Positions 1 to 7,037 of a DNA stretch of 26,195 nucleotides are shown here, one piece after another. The position numbers were made by a program, and so were the translations under genes. The notes under the pieces are model-generated. The model saw only the letters and a program-made list of their open reading frames with translations. It was not told where the DNA came from and did no database searches. This DNA is from CAYWTX01 sp964461295 (GTDB lineage Bacteria; Planctomycetota; Phycisphaerae; SM23-33): the NCBI GenBank assembly GCA_964461295.1, contig CAYWTX010000348.1, positions 1 through 26,195 of the forward strand, in the 5' to 3' direction. Each line of letters starts with the position of its first letter. Positions within the stretch are counted from its first letter, which is position 1.

Positions 1-95
1 CCCGAAGGGGCCTTCGGCTTCGTGACCAGTTCCGGCATACGCACACTGTCCGGCGGTGAGCAGACCCGCTATCCTGACGCGGAAGGAGCCCACCC

Positions 96-1037
96 ATGAA
101 GATCGCAATCACTGGTTTGTTCGCATTGGCCGCCGCCGCCCTCGCCGCCGATGCCGGCGCCCCCACAGCCCGGTCCGCCGTCAGGCACCGTTTCCTCGGC
201 ATGGACGAGAGCCGACACCAGCTCCTCCACGTCGATCAACTCGATCCCTGCCAGGACTGGGCCATTCAGTTCCCTGACCGATGCCGCGACGCGCAGCTCG
301 TCGGCGACGACAAGGTCCTGGTCAGCAGCGGCGAGGGCTTCCGCGAGTACGACCTCAAGACCCGCAAGGTCCTCCGCGAGGTGAAGGGCTTCGCCGGCAC
401 CCAGGCCGCCCGCCGCCTGGCCGACGGCAAGACCGTGCTGGCCTGCAACCAGAAGGGCGTCGTGATCTATCTGCTGGACGCCGGCGGCAAGGAGCTGAAG
501 AAGGCGACGTTCGCGGTCGGCCAGACGCGCCTGATGCGCCTCACGCCGCAGGCGACGGTGCTGTTCGGCAGCGGCCCGCGGATCATCGAGGGCGACTTCG
601 ACGGCAACACGCTGGCGACGGTTTCGCTGCCCAAGGGCGCGGGGGTCTATCAGGCCATGCGCCTGCCCAACGGCAACCTCCGCGCGGCCGCGGGGTACGA
701 TCCCGCCATCGTCGAAGTCACCAAGGACGGCAACTCCGTCCGCCGCCTCGGGGGCAAGGAGCATCCCCGCGCGAAGGAACTGGGGCTGCACTTCGCGGGC
801 GGCTACCAGGTCCTGGCCGGCGGCAACATCGTGATGTGCAACTGGACCGGCCACGGGGCCAAGGACAGCGCCAAGGGCTGTCAGCTTGTCGAATTCGACA
901 AGGACGGCAACATCGTGTGGACCTGGCACGACCCCGACAAAGCCGGCACGCTCCACGGCGTGATCGTCCTGGACGGCCTGGACACCAAGCTCCTGCACGA
1001 CGACGCGACAGGCGTCCTGTCGCCGGTGAAGAAGTGA
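96..1037 (+). CDS. Secreted beta-propeller protein, function unknown
   Basis: A 313-residue protein. Residues 1-18 form a Sec-type signal peptide (MKIA, then a hydrophobic Ala/Leu core ending near AADAG), so the product is exported. The rest is built of repeated beta-strand blocks such as VLVSSGEGFREYD, TVLACNQKGVVIYLLD, LRAAAGYDPAIVEV and IVWTWHDPDKAG, the pattern of WD40/PQQ-like or arylsulfotransferase-type propellers. No catalytic motif is visible. The start is set by AAGGAG at 83-88, seven bases before ATG. The methyltransferase gene begins two bases after this stop, so the two are probably cotranscribed. A binding or scaffold role in the periplasm or at the cell surface is the most that can be inferred. 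The coding call is firm; the fold is probable and the function unknown. Confidence 0.85.
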   Translation: MKIAITGLFALAAAALAADAGAPTARSAVRHRFLGMDESRHQLLHVDQLDPCQDWAIQFPDRCRDAQLVGDDKVLVSSGEGFREYDLKTRKVLREVKGFAGTQAARRLADGKTVLACNQKGVVIYLLDAGGKELKKATFAVGQTRLMRLTPQATVLFGSGPRIIEGDFDGNTLATVSLPKGAGVYQAMRLPNGNLRAAAGYDPAIVEVTKDGNSVRRLGGKEHPRAKELGLHFAGGYQVLAGGNIVMCNWTGHGAKDSAKGCQLVEFDKDGNIVWTWHDPDKAGTLHGVIVLDGLDTKLLHDDATGVLSPVKK

Positions 1038-1039
1038 GC

Positions 1040-1783
1040 ATGGGCTTCTACGAGCAGATCGCGACGGAATATGACGACGTGACCGGCCAGGCCGCGCGGA
1101 CCCAACCCGTGTGCCGCTTCCTTGCCGAGCTAGGCCGGCGGCACCGGCTCGGGCGCGTGCTGGACGCCGCGTGCGGCACCGGGCTGCACGCCGTCCTGCT
1201 CGCCCAGGGCGGCGCCGCCGTCACCGGCGCGGACATCTCCGATTCCATGCTCGACCAGGCCCGCCGCCGCGCCGATGCCGCCGGCGTCGACATCCGCTGG
1301 CTCCCCGCGCCCATGCAGGAACTCGCCGCCCGCGTCGCCAGCCCATTCGACGCCGTCCTCTGCCTGGGCAACTCGCTGCCGCACCTGCTTCAGCCGGCGG
1401 AACTGGACGCGACGCTCGCCGGCTTCGCCTCCCTGCTGGCTCCCGGCGGCGTGGTCGTCCTGCAACTGCTGAACTATTCGCGAATCCTCGCCCGCGGCGA
1501 GCGCGTCGTCGGCGTCACTCGCTCCGCCGGGCGCGAGTACGTCCGCTTCTACGACTTCCTTGGCGACCTGGTCCAGTTCAACGTCCTGACCCTCGCGTGG
1601 ACCGAAGGCCGATGCGAAACCGACATCGTCTCGACGCCGCTGCGTCCCTACCGCCCCGGCGAGATCATGGATTCCCTCCGCCGCGGCGGCCTGGGCCACA
1701 TCGAACTCTTCGGCGGCCTGGACTTCCGCCCCTTCGACGAAGCCGAAAGCGACGTGCTGCTGGTCATCGTGTGCCCGGCGTGA
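1040..1783 (+). CDS. Class I SAM-dependent methyltransferase
   Basis: A 247-residue cytoplasmic protein with a Rossmann-type methyltransferase fold. Motif I is VLDAACGTGLH (residues 40-50), which holds the adenosyl-methionine loop. The acidic residue ending strand 2 is Asp65 in GADIS. Motif IV lies in DAVLCLGNSLPHL and a post-motif segment in LLAPGGVVVLQLLN. The C-terminal half has the strand-rich insertion common to Methyltransf_11/25-type proteins. The substrate cannot be read from sequence. It follows the propeller gene by two bases, so it is probably translationally coupled to it. Its last 20 bases overlap the 3' end of the convergent lipoprotein gene. Confidence 0.88.
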   Translation: MGFYEQIATEYDDVTGQAARTQPVCRFLAELGRRHRLGRVLDAACGTGLHAVLLAQGGAAVTGADISDSMLDQARRRADAAGVDIRWLPAPMQELAARVASPFDAVLCLGNSLPHLLQPAELDATLAGFASLLAPGGVVVLQLLNYSRILARGERVVGVTRSAGREYVRFYDFLGDLVQFNVLTLAWTEGRCETDIVSTPLRPYRPGEIMDSLRRGGLGHIELFGGLDFRPFDEAESDVLLVIVCPA

Positions 1784-2252
1784 GGTCGGTGGCGCCTCGT
1801 GGTTCCTGGCGCACGATCAGGGCCGGAACTTGGCCCGTGTCCAGCGTGAAGGCATAAACAAGCCCCGACCTGTATGGCCAGGGCGCCCTATCCACCATGA
1901 TGCCGGATTCCGGCGTCGGCCAGGAATCCCTCGCCACGAACTTCAGGCTGAGCGAAGCATTGGCGTCCTCGCTCAGGCGCGCCGTCCAATGCCCCTTCTC
2001 TATTGCGATCACCTCCACCCGCACGAGGTTCCAGTGATCGATCCAGTTGCCGCGCCTGACGGCAGCGTACTCCCGGCTCGAGACGCATCGGCCGACGACG
2101 ACGGTATCGCCGGCGGCCTCGCTGTTCACGTAGATCGCCACGTTGTTCGGCAACCGCGCGTTGACCGGCTCGGGAGCGACCGGTGCCGTTGGGCTGCACC
2201 CGTGCAGGACGCACAAACACGCAATACCGATGCCCAGTTGCACATGCTTCAC
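1764..2252 (-). CDS. Putative lipoprotein
   Basis: A 162-residue product read from a GTG start, chosen because AGAAGGAG sits seven bases upstream. The N-terminus is a lipoprotein signal: charged MKH, a hydrophobic stretch and lipobox LHGC, with Cys19 as the predicted lipidated residue, followed by a Pro/Ala-rich tether. The mature part has alternating strand-like segments (NVAIYVNSEA, LVRVEVIAIEKGHW, ASLSLKFVARDSW, GLVYAFTLDTG). This resembles the small beta-barrel proteins that planctomycete genomes encode in large numbers, but no named family is recognised. The long leader contains a perfect GC palindrome just before the ribosome-binding site. The gene converges on the methyltransferase gene and overlaps its 3' end. 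Confidence 0.75.
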   Translation of the reverse strand: MKHVQLGIGIACLCVLHGCSPTAPVAPEPVNARLPNNVAIYVNSEAAGDTVVVGRCVSSREYAAVRRGNWIDHWNLVRVEVIAIEKGHWTARLSEDANASLSLKFVARDSWPTPESGIMVDRAPWPYRSGLVYAFTLDTGQVPALIVRQEPRGATDLTPGTR

Positions 2253-2270
2253 GGGCGTCTCCTTCTGTCT

Positions 2271-2294
2271 CGCGGCGGCGGCGCCGCCGCCGCG
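2271..2294. repeat. Perfect 24-bp GC palindrome in lipoprotein leader
   Basis: A perfect dyad with two 12-base arms and no spacer, made only of G and C in CGG/CCG steps. In the minus-strand transcript it lies immediately upstream of the ribosome-binding site of the lipoprotein gene, where it could fold into a stable hairpin that limits ribosome access or transcript decay. That role is inference. Confidence 0.6.
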
Positions 2295-2298
2295 TCAG

Positions 2299-2328
2299 AG
2301 TGTATCCGCCATGGCGGGTTCTGCGCAA
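2299..2328 (-). promoter_or_regulatory. Candidate promoter for the lipoprotein gene
   Basis: On the minus strand, TTGCGC (2323-2328) is separated by 18 bases from TACACT (2299-2304), a moderate match to the housekeeping sigma consensus. A perfect 8-bp dyad with 6-base loop (GGCGGGTT at 2313-2320, AACCCGCC at 2327-2334) overlaps the spacer and -35 element. It could be an operator or simply part of the repeat element there. Confidence 0.35.
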
Positions 2329-2410
2329 CCCGCCGCGCTCCGGTGTTGACCTTTCCCGAGCGAATGAAGTCTAATGCGGACTGCGCGACTCCCTGGCGGG
2401 TTGCGGATAC
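2302..2410. repeat. Long imperfect inverted repeat
   Basis: GGCGGGTTGCGGATAC at 2395-2410 is the reverse complement of a split copy at 2302-2334: GTATCCGC (2302-2309) and AACCCGCC (2327-2334). Removing the 17 intervening bases makes the two arms match exactly. This looks like a small palindromic repeat that acquired an internal insertion. The promoter of the downstream synthase gene lies between the arms. Confidence 0.5.
2346..2375 (+). promoter_or_regulatory. Candidate sigma-70-type promoter for the isoprenyl synthase
   Basis: TTGACC (2346-2351), an 18-base spacer and TCTAAT (2370-2375): five of six consensus bases in each hexamer. Transcription would begin near 2382. That excludes the in-frame upstream ATG at 2374 as a start and leaves a leader of about 180 bases containing the palindrome at 2444-2501. 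Confidence 0.55.
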
Positions 2411-2443
2411 TATGGAGCCGCGCAGGAATACCTTGGATGGTTC

Positions 2444-2501
2444 TTGTGGTGCGGGCGTCCCGCCTGCCCCCAGAAACGCAGGCGGGACGCCTGCACCACA
2501 A
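2444..2501. repeat. REP-like palindromic element
   Basis: Two 24-base arms, 2444-2467 and 2478-2501, are complementary except at one position and enclose a 10-base loop. The arms begin TTGTGGTGCGGGCGTCCCGC. From memory, very similar GTGGTGC(G/A)GGCGTCCCGCCTGC palindromes are scattered through many planctomycete and verrucomicrobial genomes, which points to a REP/RAYT-type dispersed element. No RAYT transposase gene is present here. It lies in the 5' leader of the isoprenyl synthase and may affect its expression. Confidence 0.7.
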
Positions 2502-2559
2502 ACTGAGACTTGCACAGATGATTCCTGCGCGGCGCCTATGTGCCCTTAACGGAGAGCCG

Positions 2560-3573
2560 ATGGCAGCGCGGAAGCCAAGTTCCAACTGGATTTCGCAGTT
2601 CGACGACGAGGCCGTCTACGAGCAGGTCCACACCTGGTTCGTGACGGACTCGCTTCGCGCCGTCCTGCGCGCCGGCGACAGCGACACCGAACGCATCGCC
2701 ATGGACTGGCTCGCCAAGGCCGGCAAACGCTACCGCCCCTTCCTGGCCGCATGCATGTTCATCGCCTTCCGCCAGGACGCTTCCGCGCCGCTGCCCGACT
2801 CCATCCGCAACGTCGCCCTCGCCGTCGAGTGCATCCACAAGGCCTCGCTCATCTACGACGACATCCAGGACGAGGACGCCGTCCGCTACGGTCAGCCCAC
2901 CGTCCACCGCGTCCACGGCGTGCCTGTCGCCCTCACCGCCAGCCTGCTGCTGCTGGGGCTGGGCTACCGCCTCCTGGCCGAGTGCGACCTGCCCGCCCAG
3001 CAGCGGGCCGAAATGCTCGTGCTGGCCGCCGAGGGCCACTGCAGCCTGTGCCTGGGCCAGGGCGAGGAGTTGCTCTGGATGCGCAGCCCCACGCCGCTTT
3101 CCCCCAAGCAGGTGCTGGACGTTTTCCGCCACAAGACGGCCACCAGCTTCGAGGTCGTCTTCCGCCTGCCCGCCATTTGCGCGGGCGCCGCCGAAGACGT
3201 CCACGAGGCCCTGCGGGCCTACAGCGCCCACGTCGGCACGGCCTACCAGGTGCAGGACGACCTGGAGGATTTCCACGGTCGCGGCGACGTCGACGACGTG
3301 CAGGCCCGCCGGCTGTCGATCGTGCTGGCCGTGGCATATGAACGCGCCGAGGGCGCGGCCAAGCAAGCCATCCGCGAGGCCTGGTGCGGCGACGGCCGCG
3401 CCGGCCCCGAGGAACTGCGCCGCCTGATTGCCGAACTGGGGGCCGAGCAGGGCGCCCGCGACATCCTGGCCCGCTGCAAGCGCACGGCCCTGGACGCCCT
3501 CCGCCCGCTGGACAACATGGGCCTCAAGATCCTCCTCTGCCGCGTGACGGACAAGATCCTCCCCGGAGCGTGA
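2560..3573 (+). CDS. Trans-isoprenyl diphosphate synthase (polyprenyl synthetase)
   Basis: A 337-residue all-alpha prenyltransferase of the IspA/CrtE/IspB superfamily. It would condense isopentenyl diphosphate with an allylic diphosphate to make a longer prenyl diphosphate for quinones, carotenoids or lipid carriers. The first aspartate-rich motif is DDIQD (100-104) and the second DDLED (233-237); both bind magnesium and diphosphate. AGKRYRP (54-60) is the usual substrate-binding Lys/Arg segment. Product length cannot be assigned reliably. The start is the ATG preceded by GGAGAG at 2551-2556; the open frame continues upstream but is excluded by the promoter position. No other isoprenoid gene is adjacent, so it appears to be transcribed alone. 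Confidence 0.92.
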   Translation: MAARKPSSNWISQFDDEAVYEQVHTWFVTDSLRAVLRAGDSDTERIAMDWLAKAGKRYRPFLAACMFIAFRQDASAPLPDSIRNVALAVECIHKASLIYDDIQDEDAVRYGQPTVHRVHGVPVALTASLLLLGLGYRLLAECDLPAQQRAEMLVLAAEGHCSLCLGQGEELLWMRSPTPLSPKQVLDVFRHKTATSFEVVFRLPAICAGAAEDVHEALRAYSAHVGTAYQVQDDLEDFHGRGDVDDVQARRLSIVLAVAYERAEGAAKQAIREAWCGDGRAGPEELRRLIAELGAEQGARDILARCKRTALDALRPLDNMGLKILLCRVTDKILPGA

Positions 3574-3608
3574 CGGAACTCTCGGGGGTTTGGCACAATT
3601 GGGCATAG

Positions 3609-3824
3609 AGGTCGAGCGATATCAAACTCAAAGTCGTTGTTCACGAAGCGGAAGAAGGGGGCTACTGGGCAGAGGTCCCCTCGATTCCCGGCTGCGCCAC
3701 CCAGGGCGACACGTTCGAGGAACTGCTGTCAAACCTGTACGAGACCGTGGAGGCGTGCTTGTCGGTGTCGATCAAGAAGACGCCACGATCCCGAAAGCAG
3801 CGGGTCATAGAGATCGCGGTATGA
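3609..3824 (+). pseudogene. HicB-like antitoxin without a start codon
   Basis: From 3621 the frame reads IKLKVVVHEAEEGGYWAEVP, then SIPGCATQGDTFEELLSNLYE and a basic tail ending IEIAV. This is the short HicB/UPF0150 antitoxin fold, about 67 residues and full length for the family. The frame is open only from 3609, after TAG at 3606-3608, and contains no ATG, GTG or TTG before the conserved core. Where the initiator is expected the sequence is GATATC. The most economical reading is a gene that lost its start codon; initiation at a non-standard codon such as ATC is possible but unlikely. Its stop overlaps the hicA start as ATGA, the usual hicBA arrangement. Confidence 0.7.
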
Positions 3825-3865
3825 AACCGATTACCGGCAAGGAGCTCGCGAAGGCCCTGGTCTGA
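3821..3865 (+). pseudogene. Truncated hicA toxin remnant
   Basis: Only 14 codons remain, MKPITGKELAKALV followed by TGA. This is the typical beginning of HicA mRNA interferase, whose family is about 60-80 residues. The double-stranded-RNA-binding-like core and its catalytic His, normally in a GSHH-type motif, are absent. Nothing HicA-like resumes in any frame after the stop, so the 3' part was deleted or replaced rather than hit by one nonsense change. It overlaps the stop of the hicB-like frame by four bases. Confidence 0.7.
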
Positions 3866-4016
3866 CCGTTGACGACGTCCGATGACCTACCCAAAGCACC
3901 ACCCCAGCCGCCGCCGGACCCCGCGCAGGCCCTCCCCGCCTGGGCGTGCAGAAGTGGGCACCGTGGCCCGTGGTTTCTTCGTGGCCCCCGATCTCTGAGC
4001 GGCCTCCTGATCCGGC

Positions 4017-4045
4017 TTGCCCGTCCGGGGTACCCGTGCTACCAT
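4017..4045 (+). promoter_or_regulatory. Candidate promoter of the DUF433/DUF5615 pair
   Basis: TTGCCC (4017-4022), 17-base spacer, TACCAT (4040-4045). Transcription would start near 4052, giving a leader of about 40 bases to the ATG at 4093. The 150 bases between the hicA remnant and this site hold nothing recognisable. Confidence 0.4.
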
Positions 4046-4092
4046 GTTCACGGCGGATCGACGAGCCGACAGCAGAACAGGAAACAGCGGCG

Positions 4093-4323
4093 ATGCCAGC
4101 GAGAATCGAAGTCAACCCGAGTGTTCACTTCGGCAAGCCCTGCGTGGCGGGCACGCGGATCCCGGTTATCAACGTCCTGGAACTGGTCCGTGACGGGCTG
4201 TCGTTCGACCGGATCGTCGCCGACTACTACCCCGACCTGACGCAGGAGGACATCGAGGCGTGCATCCAGTACGCCATCGACGTGCTCGGCGTGGAGGACC
4301 TCCACGTGGACGCCGCCCGATGA
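4093..4323 (+). CDS. DUF433 family antitoxin-like protein
   Basis: A 76-residue protein matching DUF433: the VNPSVHFGKPCVAGTRIPV opening, then LVRDGLSFDRIVADYYPDL and LTQEDIEACIQYAID. The fold is a small winged-helix/MerR-like DNA-binding domain. Paired with a downstream DUF5615 gene it is interpreted as the antitoxin of a VapBC-like module, probably repressing its own promoter. Its TGA overlaps the ATG of the next gene by four bases, so translation should be coupled. The protein looks complete. Confidence 0.88.
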   Translation: MPARIEVNPSVHFGKPCVAGTRIPVINVLELVRDGLSFDRIVADYYPDLTQEDIEACIQYAIDVLGVEDLHVDAAR

Positions 4324-4682
4324 GGTTCCTCCTGGACCAGGATGTGTACGCCGCCACCGCTCGTTTCCTCCGTCAACTTGGGCACGATGTCGTCACGGCA
4401 AGCGACAAGGGATGCGCAACCGCGACGGACAGGCAACTGCTTCTGCTCGCCGGCAGCGAACGGCGCATCTTGGTTACGAGGGACAGGGACTACGGGAACT
4501 TGGTGTTCGTCGAGAAGCGCGGCGCGGGAGTGCTGTATCTGCGGACCCGCAGTGCCTCCTCCCTTGCGGAACTTCATGGGGAGCTGTCGATGGTGCTCGC
4601 AGCGCATACGGAGGCAGAGCTGGCGCACGCATTCGTCGTTGTCGAACCAGGCAGATACCGCCTTCGGCGGGTCGTCCGCTGA
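4320..4682 (+). CDS. DUF5615 PIN-like toxin
   Basis: A 120-residue DUF5615 (Mut7-C/PIN-like) protein. The opening MRFLLDQDVY carries acidic residues Asp6 and Asp8. The segment RRILVTRDRDYGNLVF (Asp55, Asp57) provides the second acidic cluster expected of the metal-dependent PIN-type nuclease site. Such proteins are predicted ribonuclease toxins partnered by DUF433. It begins inside the stop of the DUF433 gene (ATGA). Both acidic clusters are kept and length is normal, so this is the only apparently intact toxin of the three modules nearby. RNase activity is inferred from the family. Confidence 0.85.
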   Translation: MRFLLDQDVYAATARFLRQLGHDVVTASDKGCATATDRQLLLLAGSERRILVTRDRDYGNLVFVEKRGAGVLYLRTRSASSLAELHGELSMVLAAHTEAELAHAFVVVEPGRYRLRRVVR

Positions 4683-4844
4683 TTTTCCTGCCGAGGTACC
4701 CGGGGAGTGCATGAGGCGTCCTCACGGCGACCTCGAATGGACCTGCCAGCCCGACGCAAGTGTTTGACATGCCCCGCACAAACGTCCGCCGCTGTCTACC
4801 GCAGGTACCCAGAACAAGCGACGCGTTACCTATCTCTCCTCGAT

Positions 4845-6467
4845 TCATGTATCCGCGACGAAGCATCGCTCCAGCCGGTCCCACAGCGCGTCCTGCTCCC
4901 CCTCCCCCGCCCGCACCAGCAGGTTGCGCACCAGGAACGCCTCCTTGATCTGCGCGATCCGCATGCCCTCCAGTTCCGGCACCTCCAGGACGTACGACGG
5001 GCTCAATTCCGGCTTCAGCCGCCCGCACAGCCCCTCCATCGCCGCCGCCGCCGTCGCCGAGTCCATCGTCGCGTGCCGCCAGTGGTAGCCGTACCCCTCC
5101 AGGCCGTACCGCCGCCGCGACTCCTCCGACGCCACCTCGCTCAGCGGCAGCACCGCGAACGTGAAGAACGTGTAGCGGTGCGCGGCCGCCCCGTCCGTCG
5201 GGTAAGCGTTCAGCAGCGCCACCGTGTTGGCGATGCTCGCCTCCGTCTCGCCGGGGAAACCCACGATGAACGTGCTCTTGGTGTTGATCCCCCGCCGGTG
5301 CAGCCGGGCCACCGCGGCCAGCACGCCCTCGGGCGTCACGTTCTTCCGCATCCGCCGCAGGATCTCGGCGTCGCCGGATTCCACGCCCAGCAGCACCTCC
5401 ATGCATCCGCTGCGGGCCATCAGGTCGGCCGCCTCGTCGTCCACCACGTCCAGCCGCACCATGCCGCGCCACCGCAGCGGCAAGCCGCCGTCGATCAGCG
5501 CCTGGCAGAGCGCCTTCGCCCTCCGCGGGCTGGTGAACAGGTTGTCGTCGGTAAAGTACACCCGCCGCAGGCCGTCGGGACCGGGCGGGATCGTCGCGAT
5601 CTCCGCCAGAATCGACCCCGCCTCCCGCACCTGCACCCGCGGGAACAGCCCGCGGAAATCGCAGAACGTGCACCGGAAGCCGCACCCCAGCCCCGCCTGC
5701 ACCGGCACATAGGCCCCCTCCCGGCCGCTGAGGTGCCGCGACCAGTCCACCTTCACCTCGAGGTACGGTTCTTCGCGCACCGCGTTCAGCCGCCACGCCC
5801 CGCCGTCCTGCCAGGCCACGTTCTCCAGACCGTGCCAATCCCGCCCGTCGCGAACCGCCTCCAGCACGCCCGCCAGCGTCTGCTCGCCGCGGCTGCTGAC
5901 GATCAGCGCATCCAGCGGCGACGCTCGCCGCTCGTCCATCAGGTAGTTGTGTTTACATACGTGTGAGCGGATGTTTTCGGCAATGCGCCCCGCCTCCAGC
6001 AGGCGCTTGTGCAGGTACGACTTGTACACCTGCACGCCGCCGGCGATCACAACCGCGGCCGGGGCTCGCCGCCTGACCTCCGCGGCGATCGCGTCGATCT
6101 GCGCCGCGAAGGGCAGGAACGTCGTCGAGATCGCCACCGCCCGCGGCCTGCGGCGCATCGCGGCGTCCAGCAGCTCCCGCCGCGGATCCAGCAGCCCGAT
6201 CAGCTCGACGTTCAGCCCGCGCGAAGCAAGGTAGTCGTGCAGGTACGGCCCGTTGAGCGACACGAACGGCAGCGGCCGCGTCCGCAGGGCCGCCGCCGCG
6301 GCCGCGGCATCGCGCCCGTTGCCGAAGTACTCGCGCAGGAACGCCAGGCTGCCGGCCTGGCCGTCCACGCTCAGCCGCATCCTCTGCCGCTGCTCGGCGC
6401 CGAGGACCTCCTGCGGCATGTCTCCGCCGATGATCACGGCGTCAAGCTGTCTGTCCGGGTCGTCCAT
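4845..6467 (-). CDS. B12-binding-domain radical SAM protein
   Basis: A 540-residue protein. The N-terminal part (about 65-165) has the Rossmann-like cobalamin-binding fold seen before many radical SAM cores (LNGPYLHDYLASRG, PRAVAISTTFLP, AVVIAGGVQVYK), but lacks the DxHxxG ligand motif, so any cobalamin would bind base-off without His. The radical SAM core begins at CGFRCTFC, Cys262/266/269, the CxxxCxxC that binds the 4Fe-4S cluster. It is followed by YFTDDNLF, GVESGDAEILRRM and STFIVGFPGET, typical core strands. Substrate unknown. The ATG at 6467 has GAGGAG close upstream; a GTG 33 bases earlier (6500) is possible but has no ribosome-binding site. It stands alone between TA genes. Confidence 0.88.
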   Translation of the reverse strand: MDDPDRQLDAVIIGGDMPQEVLGAEQRQRMRLSVDGQAGSLAFLREYFGNGRDAAAAAAALRTRPLPFVSLNGPYLHDYLASRGLNVELIGLLDPRRELLDAAMRRRPRAVAISTTFLPFAAQIDAIAAEVRRRAPAAVVIAGGVQVYKSYLHKRLLEAGRIAENIRSHVCKHNYLMDERRASPLDALIVSSRGEQTLAGVLEAVRDGRDWHGLENVAWQDGGAWRLNAVREEPYLEVKVDWSRHLSGREGAYVPVQAGLGCGFRCTFCDFRGLFPRVQVREAGSILAEIATIPPGPDGLRRVYFTDDNLFTSPRRAKALCQALIDGGLPLRWRGMVRLDVVDDEAADLMARSGCMEVLLGVESGDAEILRRMRKNVTPEGVLAAVARLHRRGINTKSTFIVGFPGETEASIANTVALLNAYPTDGAAAHRYTFFTFAVLPLSEVASEESRRRYGLEGYGYHWRHATMDSATAAAAMEGLCGRLKPELSPSYVLEVPELEGMRIAQIKEAFLVRNLLVRAGEGEQDALWDRLERCFVADT

Positions 6468-6519
6468 CGCTCCTCGCGTCAGGTACGAGGAGTTTAACAC
6501 ACGAGAAGCGGAGCGAGCG

Positions 6520-6816
6520 TCAGGTTCTCTCTCGCCAACGGCTGGGGTTTCGCTTGGCGTGGTGGACAGCGATGACGGGAATCTCGTTGGCGTCTGAGGT
6601 GAAGAAGACCTGCTAAGGGAACCGCTTCATGGTGGCACGACGAACGGTACCCTTCACCACGGGGAACCGCTCCGGCGCCTGCCGCACAATTTCGTATAGT
6701 GACTTGAGGGACCGAAGGAACTCATCTCCGACCCCGGGCTGACACGATTCGTACCAGTCAAACGCGTCAGTGACCTCGCCCTCCACCTGTGGCCGGAAAG
6801 CAAGACGCCGTTTCAT
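6520..6816 (-). pseudogene. ParE/RelE-like toxin broken by an amber codon
   Basis: Reading from ATG at 6816 gives a ParE/RelE-superfamily toxin: LAFRPQVEGEVTDAFDWYES, then PGVGDEFLRSLKSLYEIVRQ and FPVVKGTVRRATMKRFP. At codon 68 (6613-6615) the frame meets TAG. Directly after it, in the same frame, come QVFFTSDANEIPVIAVHHAK and a basic tail, the normal last strands of the family, to TGA at 6520-6522. The whole frame is 98 codons plus stop, the usual length. Relatives usually have Tyr at this point, so one base change (TAC or TAT to TAG) explains the lesion. The 67-residue truncated product lacks the C-terminal strands. The start overlaps the antitoxin stop (ATGA). Confidence 0.8.
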
Positions 6817-7031
6817 GTCCGGTTCCGAATGCGGGCCTCTATTTCATCCCAGGACACAGCCGATGCGGGATCCCTCTGATGTTCCTCCACTCGCCGGTCC
6901 AGTTCCGCCCGCAGTTCATCCGAGATTTCCACCGCCTGTGAGTCCTCGTGGATACTGTCCCAAGTTTCCTCAACCAACTGAATGCGTTCGGCCACGCTGA
7001 GGCTCAGAATGTCTGCCTTGCTGATTTCCAT
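6813..7031 (-). CDS. Addiction module antitoxin (TIGR02574 type)
   Basis: A 72-residue protein of the putative addiction-module-component family: ADILSLSVAERIQLVEETWD, a helix ending SDELRAELDRRVEEHQRDP, and the C-terminal SWDEIEARIR. Such proteins neutralise a ParE/RelE toxin encoded immediately downstream, and here they overlap it by four bases. The antitoxin frame is intact although its toxin carries a nonsense codon. The candidate promoter puts the transcription start almost on the ATG, so the message may be leaderless; no ribosome-binding site is visible. Confidence 0.88.
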   Translation of the reverse strand: MEISKADILSLSVAERIQLVEETWDSIHEDSQAVEISDELRAELDRRVEEHQRDPASAVSWDEIEARIRNRT

Positions 7032-7037
7032 ACTGTA

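Noticed and set aside
2..17. CCGAAGG/CCTTCGG inverted repeat as a terminator
   Set aside because: The 2-base loop is too tight and there is no T-run; it may lie inside an upstream coding region.
70..75. TATCCT as the -10 element of the first gene
   Set aside because: No acceptable -35 hexamer lies 16-18 bases upstream, so the match alone is not enough.
1..99. Frame open from the left edge to a TGA overlapping the ATG at 96, possibly the end of an upstream gene
   Set aside because: Only 32 codons, with no recognisable protein feature. A 33-codon open frame is expected by chance at this GC content, although an ATGA overlap would be normal.
2374..2559. Upstream ATG extending the isoprenyl synthase by 62 codons
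   Set aside because: The extension encodes the REP-like palindrome, starts inside the -10 region and has no family similarity.
3590..3865. A 91-codon TTG-started frame leading into the hicA remnant
   Set aside because: It runs through the HicB-coding region in the wrong frame; only its last 14 codons (from ATG at 3821) look like HicA.
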